Source of the DNA: JBGRPZ01 sp041725955 | GTDB taxonomy: Bacteria > Bacteroidota > Bacteroidia > Bacteroidales > JBGRPZ01 | Length of the DNA: 34,516 nt | Direction: 5' to 3' | Assembly (NCBI GenBank): GCA_041725955.1 | Contig: JBGRQE010000035.1 | Coordinates: 1 to 34,516, forward strand | Part shown: positions 16,133 through 24,297 of the stretch, piece by piece | Layout of the letters: every line of letters begins with the position of its first letter | Position numbering within the stretch: the stretch's first letter is position 1 | Position numbers and translations under genes: made by a program | Notes under the pieces: model-generated | Told to the model about the DNA's origin: nothing | What the model saw: only the letters and a program-made list of their open reading frames with translations | The model's database searches: none

Positions 16133-16942
16133 ATGAAAACCTCTGACATTTTCGAAAAGCTTTGGTCGCAATATAAAAGGAAAAATCCTGCAGTAGCAGA
16201 GATTCATGAGCTATTTATGCAGGAAGGTGAAACTATAATAAATGACCATATTGCATTTCGTACTTATGACGACAAACGCATCAATATCGATGTAATTGCA
16301 AAAGCATTCATCGACATTGGATATGAATATAAAGCTGATTACCATTTCGAGCAAAAGCACCTTTATGCTAAGCACTTTGAGCACAAAACCGACAAGGATG
16401 CCCCCAAAATCTTTATTAGCGAGCTAATTTGCAGCAAGTTTTCTGATTCACTCCAAAAAAGTGTAAAAGCATTGGTAGATAAAATCCCGAAAGAGATGTT
16501 TACTTCTCCAAAACTAATTTGGTCGGGACCCCTTTGGAACGAACCTTGGTTTGCTACCTACGAAAAGCTTAGAAGCGAATCGGAATATGCTGCATGGCTA
16601 TATGTATATGGCTTTTGCGCCAACCACTTCACCATCAATATAAATCATTTAAACAAGTATAACACCGTCGAAAAAGTAAACTCATTCCTTAAAGAAAAAG
16701 GTTATACGCTAAATGATTCGGGTGGCGAAATAAAAGGTAGCCCAAAGGAACTACTAGAGCAAAGCAGCATAAAATCGGCAATTATACCCGTCAAATTTAA
16801 AGAAGGCATTTACAATATACCTGGCTGCTACTATGAGTTTGCCAGAAGATACACAGACAGCAATGGAGACTTATACACTGGATTCATTGCCAAGTCGGCC
16901 GACAAGATATTTGAAAGCACCGACTTTTATAAAAAAGAATAA
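16133..16942 (+). CDS. DUF1338 / HglS-type 2-oxoadipate dioxygenase-decarboxylase
   Basis: 269 residues, shorter than Pseudomonas HglS. The metal-binding residues of the VOC-like fold are visible: H39 in NDHIAFRTY, H165 in ANHFTIN and E235 in YYEFARRY; R43, four residues after H39, corresponds to the substrate-binding Arg of HglS. HglS is an Fe(II) enzyme that turns 2-oxoadipate into D-2-hydroxyglutarate with O2 in lysine breakdown, and plant homologues do the same. Assignment of that exact substrate here is inference. The next plus-strand gene encodes a D-2-hydroxyacid dehydrogenase of the kind that would use the product. Confidence 0.85.
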   Translation: MKTSDIFEKLWSQYKRKNPAVAEIHELFMQEGETIINDHIAFRTYDDKRINIDVIAKAFIDIGYEYKADYHFEQKHLYAKHFEHKTDKDAPKIFISELICSKFSDSLQKSVKALVDKIPKEMFTSPKLIWSGPLWNEPWFATYEKLRSESEYAAWLYVYGFCANHFTININHLNKYNTVEKVNSFLKEKGYTLNDSGGEIKGSPKELLEQSSIKSAIIPVKFKEGIYNIPGCYYEFARRYTDSNGDLYTGFIAKSADKIFESTDFYKKE

Positions 16943-16990
16943 TCTGCTACATAATTTTCTTCTGCTATTTATTTTTTCTAAGTTTATCAT

Positions 16991-17024
16991 AGGGCTTCTG
17001 GCTTGACTCCAGTTGCCCTTTTTT
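16991..17024 (+). terminator. Terminator after the DUF1338 gene
   Basis: GGGCTTCTGG (16992-17001) pairs with CCAGTTGCCC (17009-17018), except for a symmetric TT/TT internal mismatch, followed by TTTTTT. It separates the gene from the downstream array. Confidence 0.85.
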
Positions 17025-17135
17025 ATTATACAATTATCAGAACCCGCTGTTTGCAACACATTCAACATAGTCAACAATTCAAGTTAAGCATTAAAATGCC
17101 ATATCTTCAATTCAACTACATAAAAACACGGTCTG

Positions 17136-17260
17136 TGTCAGCTGCTTGCATAGACCATGTCAGCCGCTGACATTGCCTGTGTCAGCTGCTAACATTGCTC
17201 GTGTTAGCCGCTGACATGGTTCGTGTTAGCCGCTGACATGGTTCGTGTCAGCCGCTAACA
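17136..17260. repeat. Tandem array of 22-bp units with a palindromic core (6 copies)
   Basis: Core starts are 17136, 17158, 17180, 17202, 17224 and 17246, exactly 22 apart. The 15-bp core is TGTYAGC-Y-GCTRACA: 7-bp arms around one base; the 7-base linker drifts (TAGACCA, TTGCCTG, TTGCTCG, TGGTTCG twice). Variation is nearly all transitions, at symmetric positions 4 and 12 and at the centre. GC content is far above the flanks. Confidence 0.95.
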
Positions 17261-17461
17261 TTTATTAATCTTCATACAATGCACAATCTCAACACAGAGC
17301 AAGCTTGCAGTATGTAGCCTAAATCATATAAAATTGTATATTACCTATAGCCCTATACTAAACTCTATATTATATAAAGAACGTTTTCAAATTAGAGAAA
17401 GACAACAATAATATCGTTCAATTTAATTTAGAATATTATATTTCGACAAAAGTTAAACCCG

Positions 17462-20398
17462 ATGGAAACAGTAAAACTCAACACCTATTTTAAAGAACTT
17501 AAAAGCTCTTTTAAGGGGGAAATATTTACCGACAAAACCTCAAGAGTAACATACGCAACAGATGCTTCGGCCTACAGAGAGATGCCAATGGCTGTTGTGC
17601 TTCCAAAAGACAAGACCGACCTGAGCCAATTAATTCAATTTGCACAAAAGCACAAACTCCCTATTATTCCTCGAACGGCAGGAACATCTTTGGCAGGTCA
17701 GGTTGTTGGTAACGGTATTATTGCCGATGTTAGCAGGTATATGACCAACATTGTTGAACTTAATAAAGAAGAAAAATGGGTGAAGGTGCAACCCGGGGTT
17801 ATACTCGACGAGCTTAATAAATATCTGGAACCTTATAACTTATTCTTCGGTCCGGAAACCTCAACATCAAACCGATGCATGATTGGCGGAATGGTTGGAA
17901 ACAACTCGTGTGGTGCTCACTCTCTTATTTATGGCAGCACCAGAGATCATACTTTGGAAGTAAAAGCTTTGTTGAGCGACGGTTCGGATGTTGTTTTCAA
18001 CGATATTACTAAGGATGAATTCGACGAAAAGTGCAATCAGAACAACCTTGAAGGCAAGCTTTACAAGCATATTCGGAAAACCTTAAGCAATACCGAAATT
18101 CAGGAAGAAATACGCAAAGAATATCCCGATCCAAAGCTAGAACGCAGAAACACAGGCTATGCCCTCGATTTGCTTCTAGAGAGCCAACCCTTTAGTCAGA
18201 ACAAAGAACACTTCAACTTTTGCAAGCTATTGGCTGGTTCTGAAGGCACGCTTGCTTTTAGTTACGAGATAAAACTAAATCTGGTTCCTCTTCCTCCAAA
18301 GAACAAAGCCTTGGTTTGTATTCATATGAACCATATATCCGACGCATTTAAAGGAAATTTAATTGCCCTTAAATACAAGCCTGTTTCTGTCGAACTCATG
18401 GATAATACCATTATTTCATTGGCAGAAAAGAATGCCGAGCAAGTCAAAAACAAGTTCTTCATCAAAGGAAACCCTGCCGCGGTTCTTATCGTTGAATTTG
18501 CCGAAGACAACCAAACTCTTATCGATTCGAAGGTTAAAGAGATGACCGATGAATTTGAGAAAACCAAACTGGGCTACCACTTCCCTATTGTTACGGGCAG
18601 CGACATTCAAAAGGTTTGGAATTTGCGCAAGGCCGGACTGGGAATTTTGGCAAATATTCCTGGCGATGCCAAGCCGGCACCCGTAATTGAAGATACTGCA
18701 GTTAACCCCGAGGTTCTTCCTGATTATATGGACGAATTTGCTGCTATCATGAAGAAGTATGACAAAGAATGTGTCTATTATGCGCATATCGCCACAGGCG
18801 AAATTCATCTTCGTCCAATATTAAACTTGAAGAAGGCAGAAGATCAAAAACAGTTTCACGACATTGCTCTTGATGTTGCCAAGCTGGTAAAAAAATATAA
18901 AGGATCGCTATCGGGCGAGCATGGCGACGGTAGGTTGCGCGGAGAATTTATACCTTTAATGCTTGGCGATAGAATATATAAACTGTTTGAAGAGGTGAAG
19001 AATACTTGGGATCCTGAGCATATATTCAACCCAAACAAAATTGTATCTACCCCAAAGATGAATACCTTTTTGAGGTATACGCCCGACCAGCCAACACGCG
19101 AAATCGATACTATTTACGATTGGTCAAAAGATCGCGGAATACTCAGAGCTGCCGAAAAATGTAATGGCACTGCCGCATGCCGAAAAACTGAAGTGATGGG
19201 CGGAACCATGTGCCCCTCGTATATGGCAACCCGAAACGAGAAAGCATCTACCCGTGCCAGGGCAAATGTACTGCGCGAATTCCTAACAAAAAGCACTAAA
19301 GACAATCCCTTCGATCATAAAGAAATCTACGAGATTATGGATTTGTGCCTGTCGTGCAAAGCATGTAAATCGGAATGCCCAAGTAGTGTAGACGTGGCAA
19401 AACTTAAAGGCGAATTCCTACAGCATTATTACGACACGCATGGTGTTCCGTTGCGTTCAAAGCTTATTGCCCACATTGCCAAGGTTAATACTTTAGGAGC
19501 AATAGTGCCAGCAATCACCAATTTCTTTATGGGCAACAGCATCACCTCCAAACTAATTATGAAATCGGTGGGCTTTAGCACCAAAAGGAAAATGCCACTG
19601 CTATACAAAACCACACTCGACAAATGGTATAAAAAGCATCAGAATTCATTTGGCGGAGAGTTTCCTAACGGCAAAGTTTATCTGTTTAATGATGAATTTA
19701 CCCGTTTCAACGATACCGAGATAGGAATAAAAGCAATTCAGGTGCTAACCAAGCTGGGCTATGAAGTAATCATTCCGAAGCATATAGAAAGTGCCCGAAC
19801 CTACATATCTAAAGGCCTACTTCGAAAAGCTAAGCAAATAGCAAACAAAAATCTGGCTATGCTCAAAGATATAATCGACAACAAAACGCCCTTGGTCGGA
19901 GTTGAGCCCAGTGCAATTTTATCGTTTCGCGATGAATATCCCGACTTGGCGCAACCAGAGTTGAAGGCAGATGCAGACAGACTTGCAAAGCAAAGCTTTT
20001 TGTTTGAAGAGTTTATTGCCAGAGAGATTGATGCCGGAAAGATAAGTCAGAATCAATTTACCGATCGCGAACAGAAGATTAAGCTGCACGGTCATTGCCA
20101 GCAAAAAGCAGTTGCAAGCACCAAAACCAGCATCAAAGTTCTATCGTTTCCAAAGAACTATAGTGTAGAAGAAATTCCATCGGGTTGTTGCGGAATGGCC
20201 GGTTCTTTCGGATATGAAGAAGAACATTACGAAGTGTCTATGAAGGTTGGAGAACTTGTATTGTTTCCAGCCATACGATCATCAAGTCCAGACACTATAA
20301 TATCTGCACCCGGAACATCATGCAGACATCAAATAAAAGATGGCACAGGCAAAACAGCATACCACCCAATAGAAATTCTGTTTGCTGCATTATTGTAA
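17462..20398 (+). CDS. FAD- and Fe-S-containing D-2-hydroxyacid dehydrogenase, YdiJ-type (GlcD-GlcF fusion)
   Basis: 978 residues; E. coli YdiJ is slightly longer. Residues about 20-270 form the FAD-binding (PCMH/VAO) domain with PRTAGTSLAGQVVGNG and MVGNNSCGAHSL; about 270-540 the FAD-oxidase C-terminal domain with HIATGEIHLRP and SGEHGDGRLRGEF; about 575-680 a ferredoxin-like region with CNGTAACR, MCPSYMATRNEKASTRARAN and CLSCKACKSECPSSVDVAKL; the end carries heterodisulfide-reductase-like Cys motifs GHCQQKA and SGCCGMAGSFGYE. Such proteins oxidise D-lactate, glycolate or D-2-hydroxyglutarate and pass electrons to quinone or other carriers; YdiJ of E. coli has been tied to D-2-hydroxyglutarate. 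That substrate is attractive here because the upstream DUF1338 enzyme may produce it, but it is not proven by sequence. Confidence 0.9.
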   Translation: METVKLNTYFKELKSSFKGEIFTDKTSRVTYATDASAYREMPMAVVLPKDKTDLSQLIQFAQKHKLPIIPRTAGTSLAGQVVGNGIIADVSRYMTNIVELNKEEKWVKVQPGVILDELNKYLEPYNLFFGPETSTSNRCMIGGMVGNNSCGAHSLIYGSTRDHTLEVKALLSDGSDVVFNDITKDEFDEKCNQNNLEGKLYKHIRKTLSNTEIQEEIRKEYPDPKLERRNTGYALDLLLESQPFSQNKEHFNFCKLLAGSEGTLAFSYEIKLNLVPLPPKNKALVCIHMNHISDAFKGNLIALKYKPVSVELMDNTIISLAEKNAEQVKNKFFIKGNPAAVLIVEFAEDNQTLIDSKVKEMTDEFEKTKLGYHFPIVTGSDIQKVWNLRKAGLGILANIPGDAKPAPVIEDTAVNPEVLPDYMDEFAAIMKKYDKECVYYAHIATGEIHLRPILNLKKAEDQKQFHDIALDVAKLVKKYKGSLSGEHGDGRLRGEFIPLMLGDRIYKLFEEVKNTWDPEHIFNPNKIVSTPKMNTFLRYTPDQPTREIDTIYDWSKDRGILRAAEKCNGTAACRKTEVMGGTMCPSYMATRNEKASTRARANVLREFLTKSTKDNPFDHKEIYEIMDLCLSCKACKSECPSSVDVAKLKGEFLQHYYDTHGVPLRSKLIAHIAKVNTLGAIVPAITNFFMGNSITSKLIMKSVGFSTKRKMPLLYKTTLDKWYKKHQNSFGGEFPNGKVYLFNDEFTRFNDTEIGIKAIQVLTKLGYEVIIPKHIESARTYISKGLLRKAKQIANKNLAMLKDIIDNKTPLVGVEPSAILSFRDEYPDLAQPELKADADRLAKQSFLFEEFIAREIDAGKISQNQFTDREQKIKLHGHCQQKAVASTKTSIKVLSFPKNYSVEEIPSGCCGMAGSFGYEEEHYEVSMKVGELVLFPAIRSSSPDTIISAPGTSCRHQIKDGTGKTAYHPIEILFAALL

Positions 20399-20435
20399 AC
20401 TTCTGCAAGATAAATACAGTATAAACATAAGCTGA

Positions 20436-20475
20436 AAACAAAAATAGTTGCACCTATATGCAACTATTTTTGTTT
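20436..20475. terminator. Bidirectional terminator
   Basis: Perfect 17-bp inverted repeat (AAACAAAAATAGTTGCA and its complement) around CCTATA, between convergent genes ending at 20398 and 20480. A- and T-rich outer arms give a T-run in either direction. Confidence 0.9.
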
Positions 20476-20479
20476 ATAA

Positions 20480-21196
20480 CTAAAACCTAAACCCTATCTT
20501 GATATTCCCGCAAAGATTAGGATACCATTGACCACCCTCGTAAAATACATAGGAAAACAAGAAAGGATCATCACAGTCATTAGCACTCATTATATCATCA
20601 TCATCACAGTATTGTGGATCTCGAAGATTCACTCTTTCGACATAATGATATTTACCACCAAGACCAACATCCCACGATAATACAAAAGGATGCAAAACCA
20701 AGTTCCACCCTACACGAAAGTTAACCCCCACTGTATAACGCCTAACATCTGTATTATAAATTGCAGTATAGTATGGGAATGCATCATTCATTTTCAGATA
20801 TCCAAACTGCAAATCTGCTGCCAGATAGGATTGAATGCATCTGGTTTGGAAACCATCCTTCTGTAAATAATACTTATAGCTGGGACGAATACGAAAGCTG
20901 TGATAATTATCATAATCCAGTATTTTCATATTGGCAGTCATGGAAGGAACATAAATAAACGGAAAACCCAAACCCAACTCCGAGCCCAACGCATGCCTTT
21001 TGTTAAACATATATTGGTAGTCTAATGTAATTGCAGGCATTATCGGATCAAAATAGTTTAGAGGGGCAATGGATATCATATGATAACTTGACTTTGGAAT
21101 ATGCCGAAAAGCTTCCCCTTTTCTTTTCTTGCCAAATCCTAATATAATTGCTGGAAGCAAAAACACAAGACATAAAACTAAACATAGCTTTTTCAT
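20480..21196 (-). CDS. Predicted outer-membrane beta-barrel protein
   Basis: 238 residues. A signal peptide is evident (MKKLCLVLCLVFLLPAIILGF). The mature part alternates short amphipathic strands rich in Tyr, Phe and Gly (PAITLDYQYMFNKRHALGSE, SYLAADLQFGYLKM, YTVGVNFRVGWNLVLHPFVL) and ends in GNIKIGFRF with the terminal Phe of a beta-signal. This is the usual look of an eight- to ten-strand porin-like or OmpW/OprF-like barrel. An acidic loop CDDDDIMSANDCDD may hold a disulfide or bind metal. No closer family recognised; single gene on this strand. Confidence 0.72.
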   Translation of the reverse strand: MKKLCLVLCLVFLLPAIILGFGKKRKGEAFRHIPKSSYHMISIAPLNYFDPIMPAITLDYQYMFNKRHALGSELGLGFPFIYVPSMTANMKILDYDNYHSFRIRPSYKYYLQKDGFQTRCIQSYLAADLQFGYLKMNDAFPYYTAIYNTDVRRYTVGVNFRVGWNLVLHPFVLSWDVGLGGKYHYVERVNLRDPQYCDDDDIMSANDCDDPFLFSYVFYEGGQWYPNLCGNIKIGFRF

Positions 21197-21449
21197 AACA
21201 AAACATATAAATTATAAGATTACAATCCTGACGAGCCATACACAATCTGCTTACAAAACTAAAGACTAAAGATGGAAAAGCAATTTCATCCTCAAATCCA
21301 AATGCGTGATATTGTTTTCCTATCTTTGCAGAAACCTTAATCAAGGAAGAAGTAAAAATATAATGGAGACAAAAACAAATCACGTCTTTTTCATTTTATA
21401 GTATTAGATAAAGACTTTAAAATAGCTCAAACAAACTTAGTGAAATACA
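21197..21449. other. Divergent intergenic region with a plus-strand promoter and a 12-codon ORF
   Basis: A TATCTTTG -7 element is at 21321-21328 on the plus strand. Downstream, an ATG at 21363 after AAGGAAGAAG opens a 12-codon frame ending TAG at 21399-21401 (METKTNHVFFIL). Another frame stays open over 21354-21485 without a start. This could be a leader peptide or a decayed small gene ahead of 21450. Confidence 0.4.
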
Positions 21450-21986
21450 ATGGTATTTACAATGCCATATTCATTTACTACTAACAAGAAAGAAATGTTT
21501 CAAATAGAATATACTCCACAAAGAAAAGATATGATAAAGGCTGCAATGCACCCCTTTAAAAGAAATCCTATTACGTATGTAATAGCTATCATTTGCTTTA
21601 TACAAGCAATCGTTGCAATTTTAGGACTATCTGGAGTAGTCAAAGTAGAACATATAACTTCTTCAATTGTAATTGGATTTGTAATACCCATCTTTTTGTT
21701 CATAGTAACTACGATTGCATTTAAAAAAGCGGGCGACTCACATCAAAAGATAAGCTTAAATATAGACACTCACACATTTCTTCTTACTATTAACAACGGT
21801 GAAGATGATGAAACGAAATGGAGAAAAGCATTAAGCATTAGAGAAACTAAGGATGAATATATGATATATGTAATGGCCTATTATGCGATTCCTTTTCCTA
21901 AGAGAGAAATCAGAAATAACAATGATTTCAAGCAGAATGTTAAGAGCTGTACCAAGGTCCTACATAAAAAATTCACTTATCATTAA
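21450..21986 (+). CDS. YcxB-like membrane protein
   Basis: 178 residues. Two adjacent transmembrane helices (about 41-60, YVIAIICFIQAIVAILGL, and 68-90) are followed by a cytosolic domain with KISLNIDTHTFLLTINNG, KALSIRETKDEYMIYV and AYYAIPFPKRE, resembling the C-terminal domain of YcxB-like proteins (the aromatic-x-IPKR motif). Function of the family is unknown. The first ATG is at 21450, but family-like sequence starts at MFQIEYTPQRKD, so Met at 21495 (preceded by AAGAAAGAA) is a plausible start. Confidence 0.65.
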   Translation: MVFTMPYSFTTNKKEMFQIEYTPQRKDMIKAAMHPFKRNPITYVIAIICFIQAIVAILGLSGVVKVEHITSSIVIGFVIPIFLFIVTTIAFKKAGDSHQKISLNIDTHTFLLTINNGEDDETKWRKALSIRETKDEYMIYVMAYYAIPFPKREIRNNNDFKQNVKSCTKVLHKKFTYH

Positions 21987-22145
21987 CAAAACGTCTATGT
22001 TTCTCAACTCATAGCACCTACAAAGGATAACGCCTTTAAAATCAAGACATCAAGCTCAGTCCTCAAGCAATTAGCAAGCTACACATGTCGTTTAATATAA
22101 CCAGTAAACTAAAAAACGACTCTAACATAAGCTAAATTTATTACT

Positions 22146-22895
22146 ATGAGAACTAAGCTACTGAAACCAGTAATGGCTATGATATTACCATTAGCTATCA
22201 TGGCATGTAAAAAAGAAAGATTGGAGCAACCGAATAATTCAGACAACAAACTTAAATCATCTAAAGAAATAGTATTCGACTTTGACTTTAACCAAGGCAC
22301 CGAGGGTTGGGAAGTTGATTATGCTGATTATCCTCAAGGAGCTGAAGAGTTTTATGAACTTAATTCTGGAATTGAGTCATTGCCGCACCCTTTAAACCAG
22401 AAGAACAATGCATTTATGATTTCGGGTAACAACCACTCCGACGACTTATTCATGTTCTTCAAGAGAGAAATAAGCGGACTAGAGCCAAATACATATTATG
22501 AATTGCAGATGGAAGTGCAGTTTGCATCAAGATATCCAAAAAATTCAATGGGATCTGGAGGAAGTCCGGGTGAAAGTATCTATTTCAAAGCTGGAGGAAG
22601 TACTGAAAAACCAACTACTACACTTGACAACTCAAATCATTACCGATTAAACATTGATAAGGGAGAACAAAGTGTTGGAGGAAAAGATCTAGCTGTATTA
22701 GGAGATATTGCAACAGAAAACCTGCAAGGCGATTACGTTTATGAAGTTATATCACGAAACAACTATGTAAACAACCAAGTAGTCAAATCAGACGATGAAG
22801 GAAACTTATGGTTATCATTCGGAACTGATTCAGGCTTTGAGGCCACTACTACTCTATATTACACAAAGGTCAATGTTCAGTTAAAACAAGAATAA
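22146..22895 (+). CDS. Lipoprotein of unknown function
   Basis: 249 residues. The N-terminus is a lipoprotein signal with the lipobox near LAIMAC (lipidated Cys21). The mature part begins with a polar linker, then a compact beta-rich domain: FDFNQGTEGWEVDYADYP, SGNNHSDDLFMFFKREISGLEPNTYYELQMEVQFAS, and conserved-looking GGSPGESIYFKAGGS, NIDKGEQSVGGKDLAVLGDI and SFGTDSGFEATTTLYYTKV. The plan resembles carbohydrate-binding jelly-roll modules, and similar whole-length hypothetical lipoproteins exist in several phyla, but no binding or catalytic activity is assigned. Monocistronic. Confidence 0.75.
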   Translation: MRTKLLKPVMAMILPLAIMACKKERLEQPNNSDNKLKSSKEIVFDFDFNQGTEGWEVDYADYPQGAEEFYELNSGIESLPHPLNQKNNAFMISGNNHSDDLFMFFKREISGLEPNTYYELQMEVQFASRYPKNSMGSGGSPGESIYFKAGGSTEKPTTTLDNSNHYRLNIDKGEQSVGGKDLAVLGDIATENLQGDYVYEVISRNNYVNNQVVKSDDEGNLWLSFGTDSGFEATTTLYYTKVNVQLKQE

Positions 22896-22917
22896 AATTA
22901 TAACAGTATAAAGTACT

Positions 22918-23017
22918 CAAGGCATCTAGAATGGTTAATACTAATTCCTCTTTTTGTAAGAAAAACCATCAGATCAATATATAGACTTTTAGTTTATTGC
23001 CTTTCTAGATGCCCTTG
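22918..23017. repeat. Long-range inverted repeat after the lipoprotein gene
   Basis: CAAGGCATCTAGAA (22918-22931) is nearly complementary to TTCTAGATGCCCTTG (23003-23017; one extra C). Inside, ATGGTT (22931-22936) pairs with AACCAT (22964-22969). It can fold into a branched structure on either strand and separates convergent genes; there is no typical T-run. Confidence 0.6.
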
Positions 23018-23034
23018 TTTTATGTTTTCAACAA

Positions 23035-24177
23035 CTACCTCAACCTTACAATCTCATCGATAATAAGTTTTGAAGCCGTGTATATATCTTCTTCAGACAG
23101 TCCCCTTCCCGTAGAAAATCTAAATGTTCCGAGCGCATAGTCTATAGGAATACCAATAGCTTCCAAAACATGAGACATACTTACTCCCTCGCTATGACAA
23201 GCAGCTCCTGCCGAAGCACAAACACCAGTCAACTGTTTCAAAACTTCATTTGAAGAAACACCCTTGAAAGAAACACTTAATGTATTTGGAAGAGTCTTGT
23301 TTATATCTGAATTGACTCTATAATCTAAATCTGATTCCATTATCTCACTTAACAGAAGGTCTCTTAACCGCCTGCTGTGCTCCATAGTTATGGCTATATC
23401 TCTGGAAACTAATTCGGCAGCTTTCCCTAGGCCTACTATTTCGATGATATTTTCTGTTCCTGCGCGCAAGTTCCTTTCATGATTAGCTCCATGAATATAT
23501 TTTTCCAGAACGACTCCCTTCTTAACAAAAAGACCTCCTACTCCTTTTGGTCCATAAAACTTATGGCCAGCAAAAGAGAGTAAATCGACATTAAGCTCTT
23601 CGATATCTACTTTAATTTTACCAACTGACTGGGCTGCATCTGAATGAAAAAGAACATCATTGCTCCTACAAATTTCTCCTAACTCTGATATAGGCTGAAT
23701 AGCACCAGTTTCATTATTTGCATGCATAACAGTAGCCAAAATGGTGTCAGGTCTTATCGTCTTTTCAAACTCTTGTATTGAAACAACACCATTCTCTCCA
23801 ACATCGAGTAAACTTACTTCAAATCCTTTGTTCTCAAGATAATTTAAGACTTCTAGAATTGCAGGATGCTCAATCTTTGTAGAAATAATATGCTTCCCTT
23901 TATTCTGACAAGCAAATGCAATTCCTTTCAATGCATAATTATTAGATTCAGTACCACCACTTGTAAATACAATTTCTTCTGCATCGCAATTAAATAAAGT
24001 TGCTATTTGTACTCTGGCTTTTTCAATCGCTGCTTTTGTTAACTGACCATAATAATGATTGCTTGAAGGGTTTCCAAAATTTTCATACAAAAAAGGTAAC
24101 ATTGCATCTGCAACCTCTTTTATGATTGGTGTAGTAGCATTATAATCTAAATAAATCGGTTTATCGTCAACACTCAT
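23035..24177 (-). CDS. Cysteine desulfurase, NifS family, selenocysteine-lyase-like
   Basis: 380 residues from ATG at 24175-24177; the longer frame to 24288 adds a non-homologous stretch. Fold-type I PLP enzyme: YLDYNATTPI at the start, EIVFTSGGTESNN (69-81), HAN/NETG (152-158), HSDAAQSVGK (178-187), the PLP lysine K206 in SFAGHKFYGPKG and the catalytic Cys C327 in SAGAACHSEG. The SAGAACHS active-site loop is unlike the IscS SGSACTSAS loop and recalls mammalian selenocysteine lyase and related bacterial enzymes. It supplies persulfide sulfur (or selenium) for cofactors or tRNA. No IscU gene is adjacent. MnmH in this window would use selenium; the tRNA dehydratase TcdA is 2 kb upstream. Confidence 0.9.
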   Translation of the reverse strand: MSVDDKPIYLDYNATTPIIKEVADAMLPFLYENFGNPSSNHYYGQLTKAAIEKARVQIATLFNCDAEEIVFTSGGTESNNYALKGIAFACQNKGKHIISTKIEHPAILEVLNYLENKGFEVSLLDVGENGVVSIQEFEKTIRPDTILATVMHANNETGAIQPISELGEICRSNDVLFHSDAAQSVGKIKVDIEELNVDLLSFAGHKFYGPKGVGGLFVKKGVVLEKYIHGANHERNLRAGTENIIEIVGLGKAAELVSRDIAITMEHSRRLRDLLLSEIMESDLDYRVNSDINKTLPNTLSVSFKGVSSNEVLKQLTGVCASAGAACHSEGVSMSHVLEAIGIPIDYALGTFRFSTGRGLSEEDIYTASKLIIDEIVRLR

Positions 24178-24297
24178 AATATTCTGATTTGGTTGAGACA
24201 AAAATAAAAAAAAGAAAGAAGCATACTTTTCATAGAACCTAGCAGAAAAACGAAAAGTATTTTCTTTCTTTAAAATTTGCAATAGCAACGATGAAAA

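Larger units (their letters stand above)
16943..17461. other. Intergenic region with terminator and tandem array
   Basis: 519 bases between the DUF1338 gene and the FAD/Fe-S dehydrogenase gene. It contains a terminator (16991-17024) and the 22-bp array (17136-17260). The remaining 17261-17461 is AT-rich and must hold the promoter of the 17462 gene, though no clear TAnnTTTG was found. Confidence 0.7.

Noticed and set aside
23035..24177. Calling the desulfurase OvoB, the lyase partner of OvoA
   Set aside because: It shares the PLP fold but carries the complete NifS-type catalytic cysteine loop and is not adjacent to ovoA; a true OvoB should be sought elsewhere.
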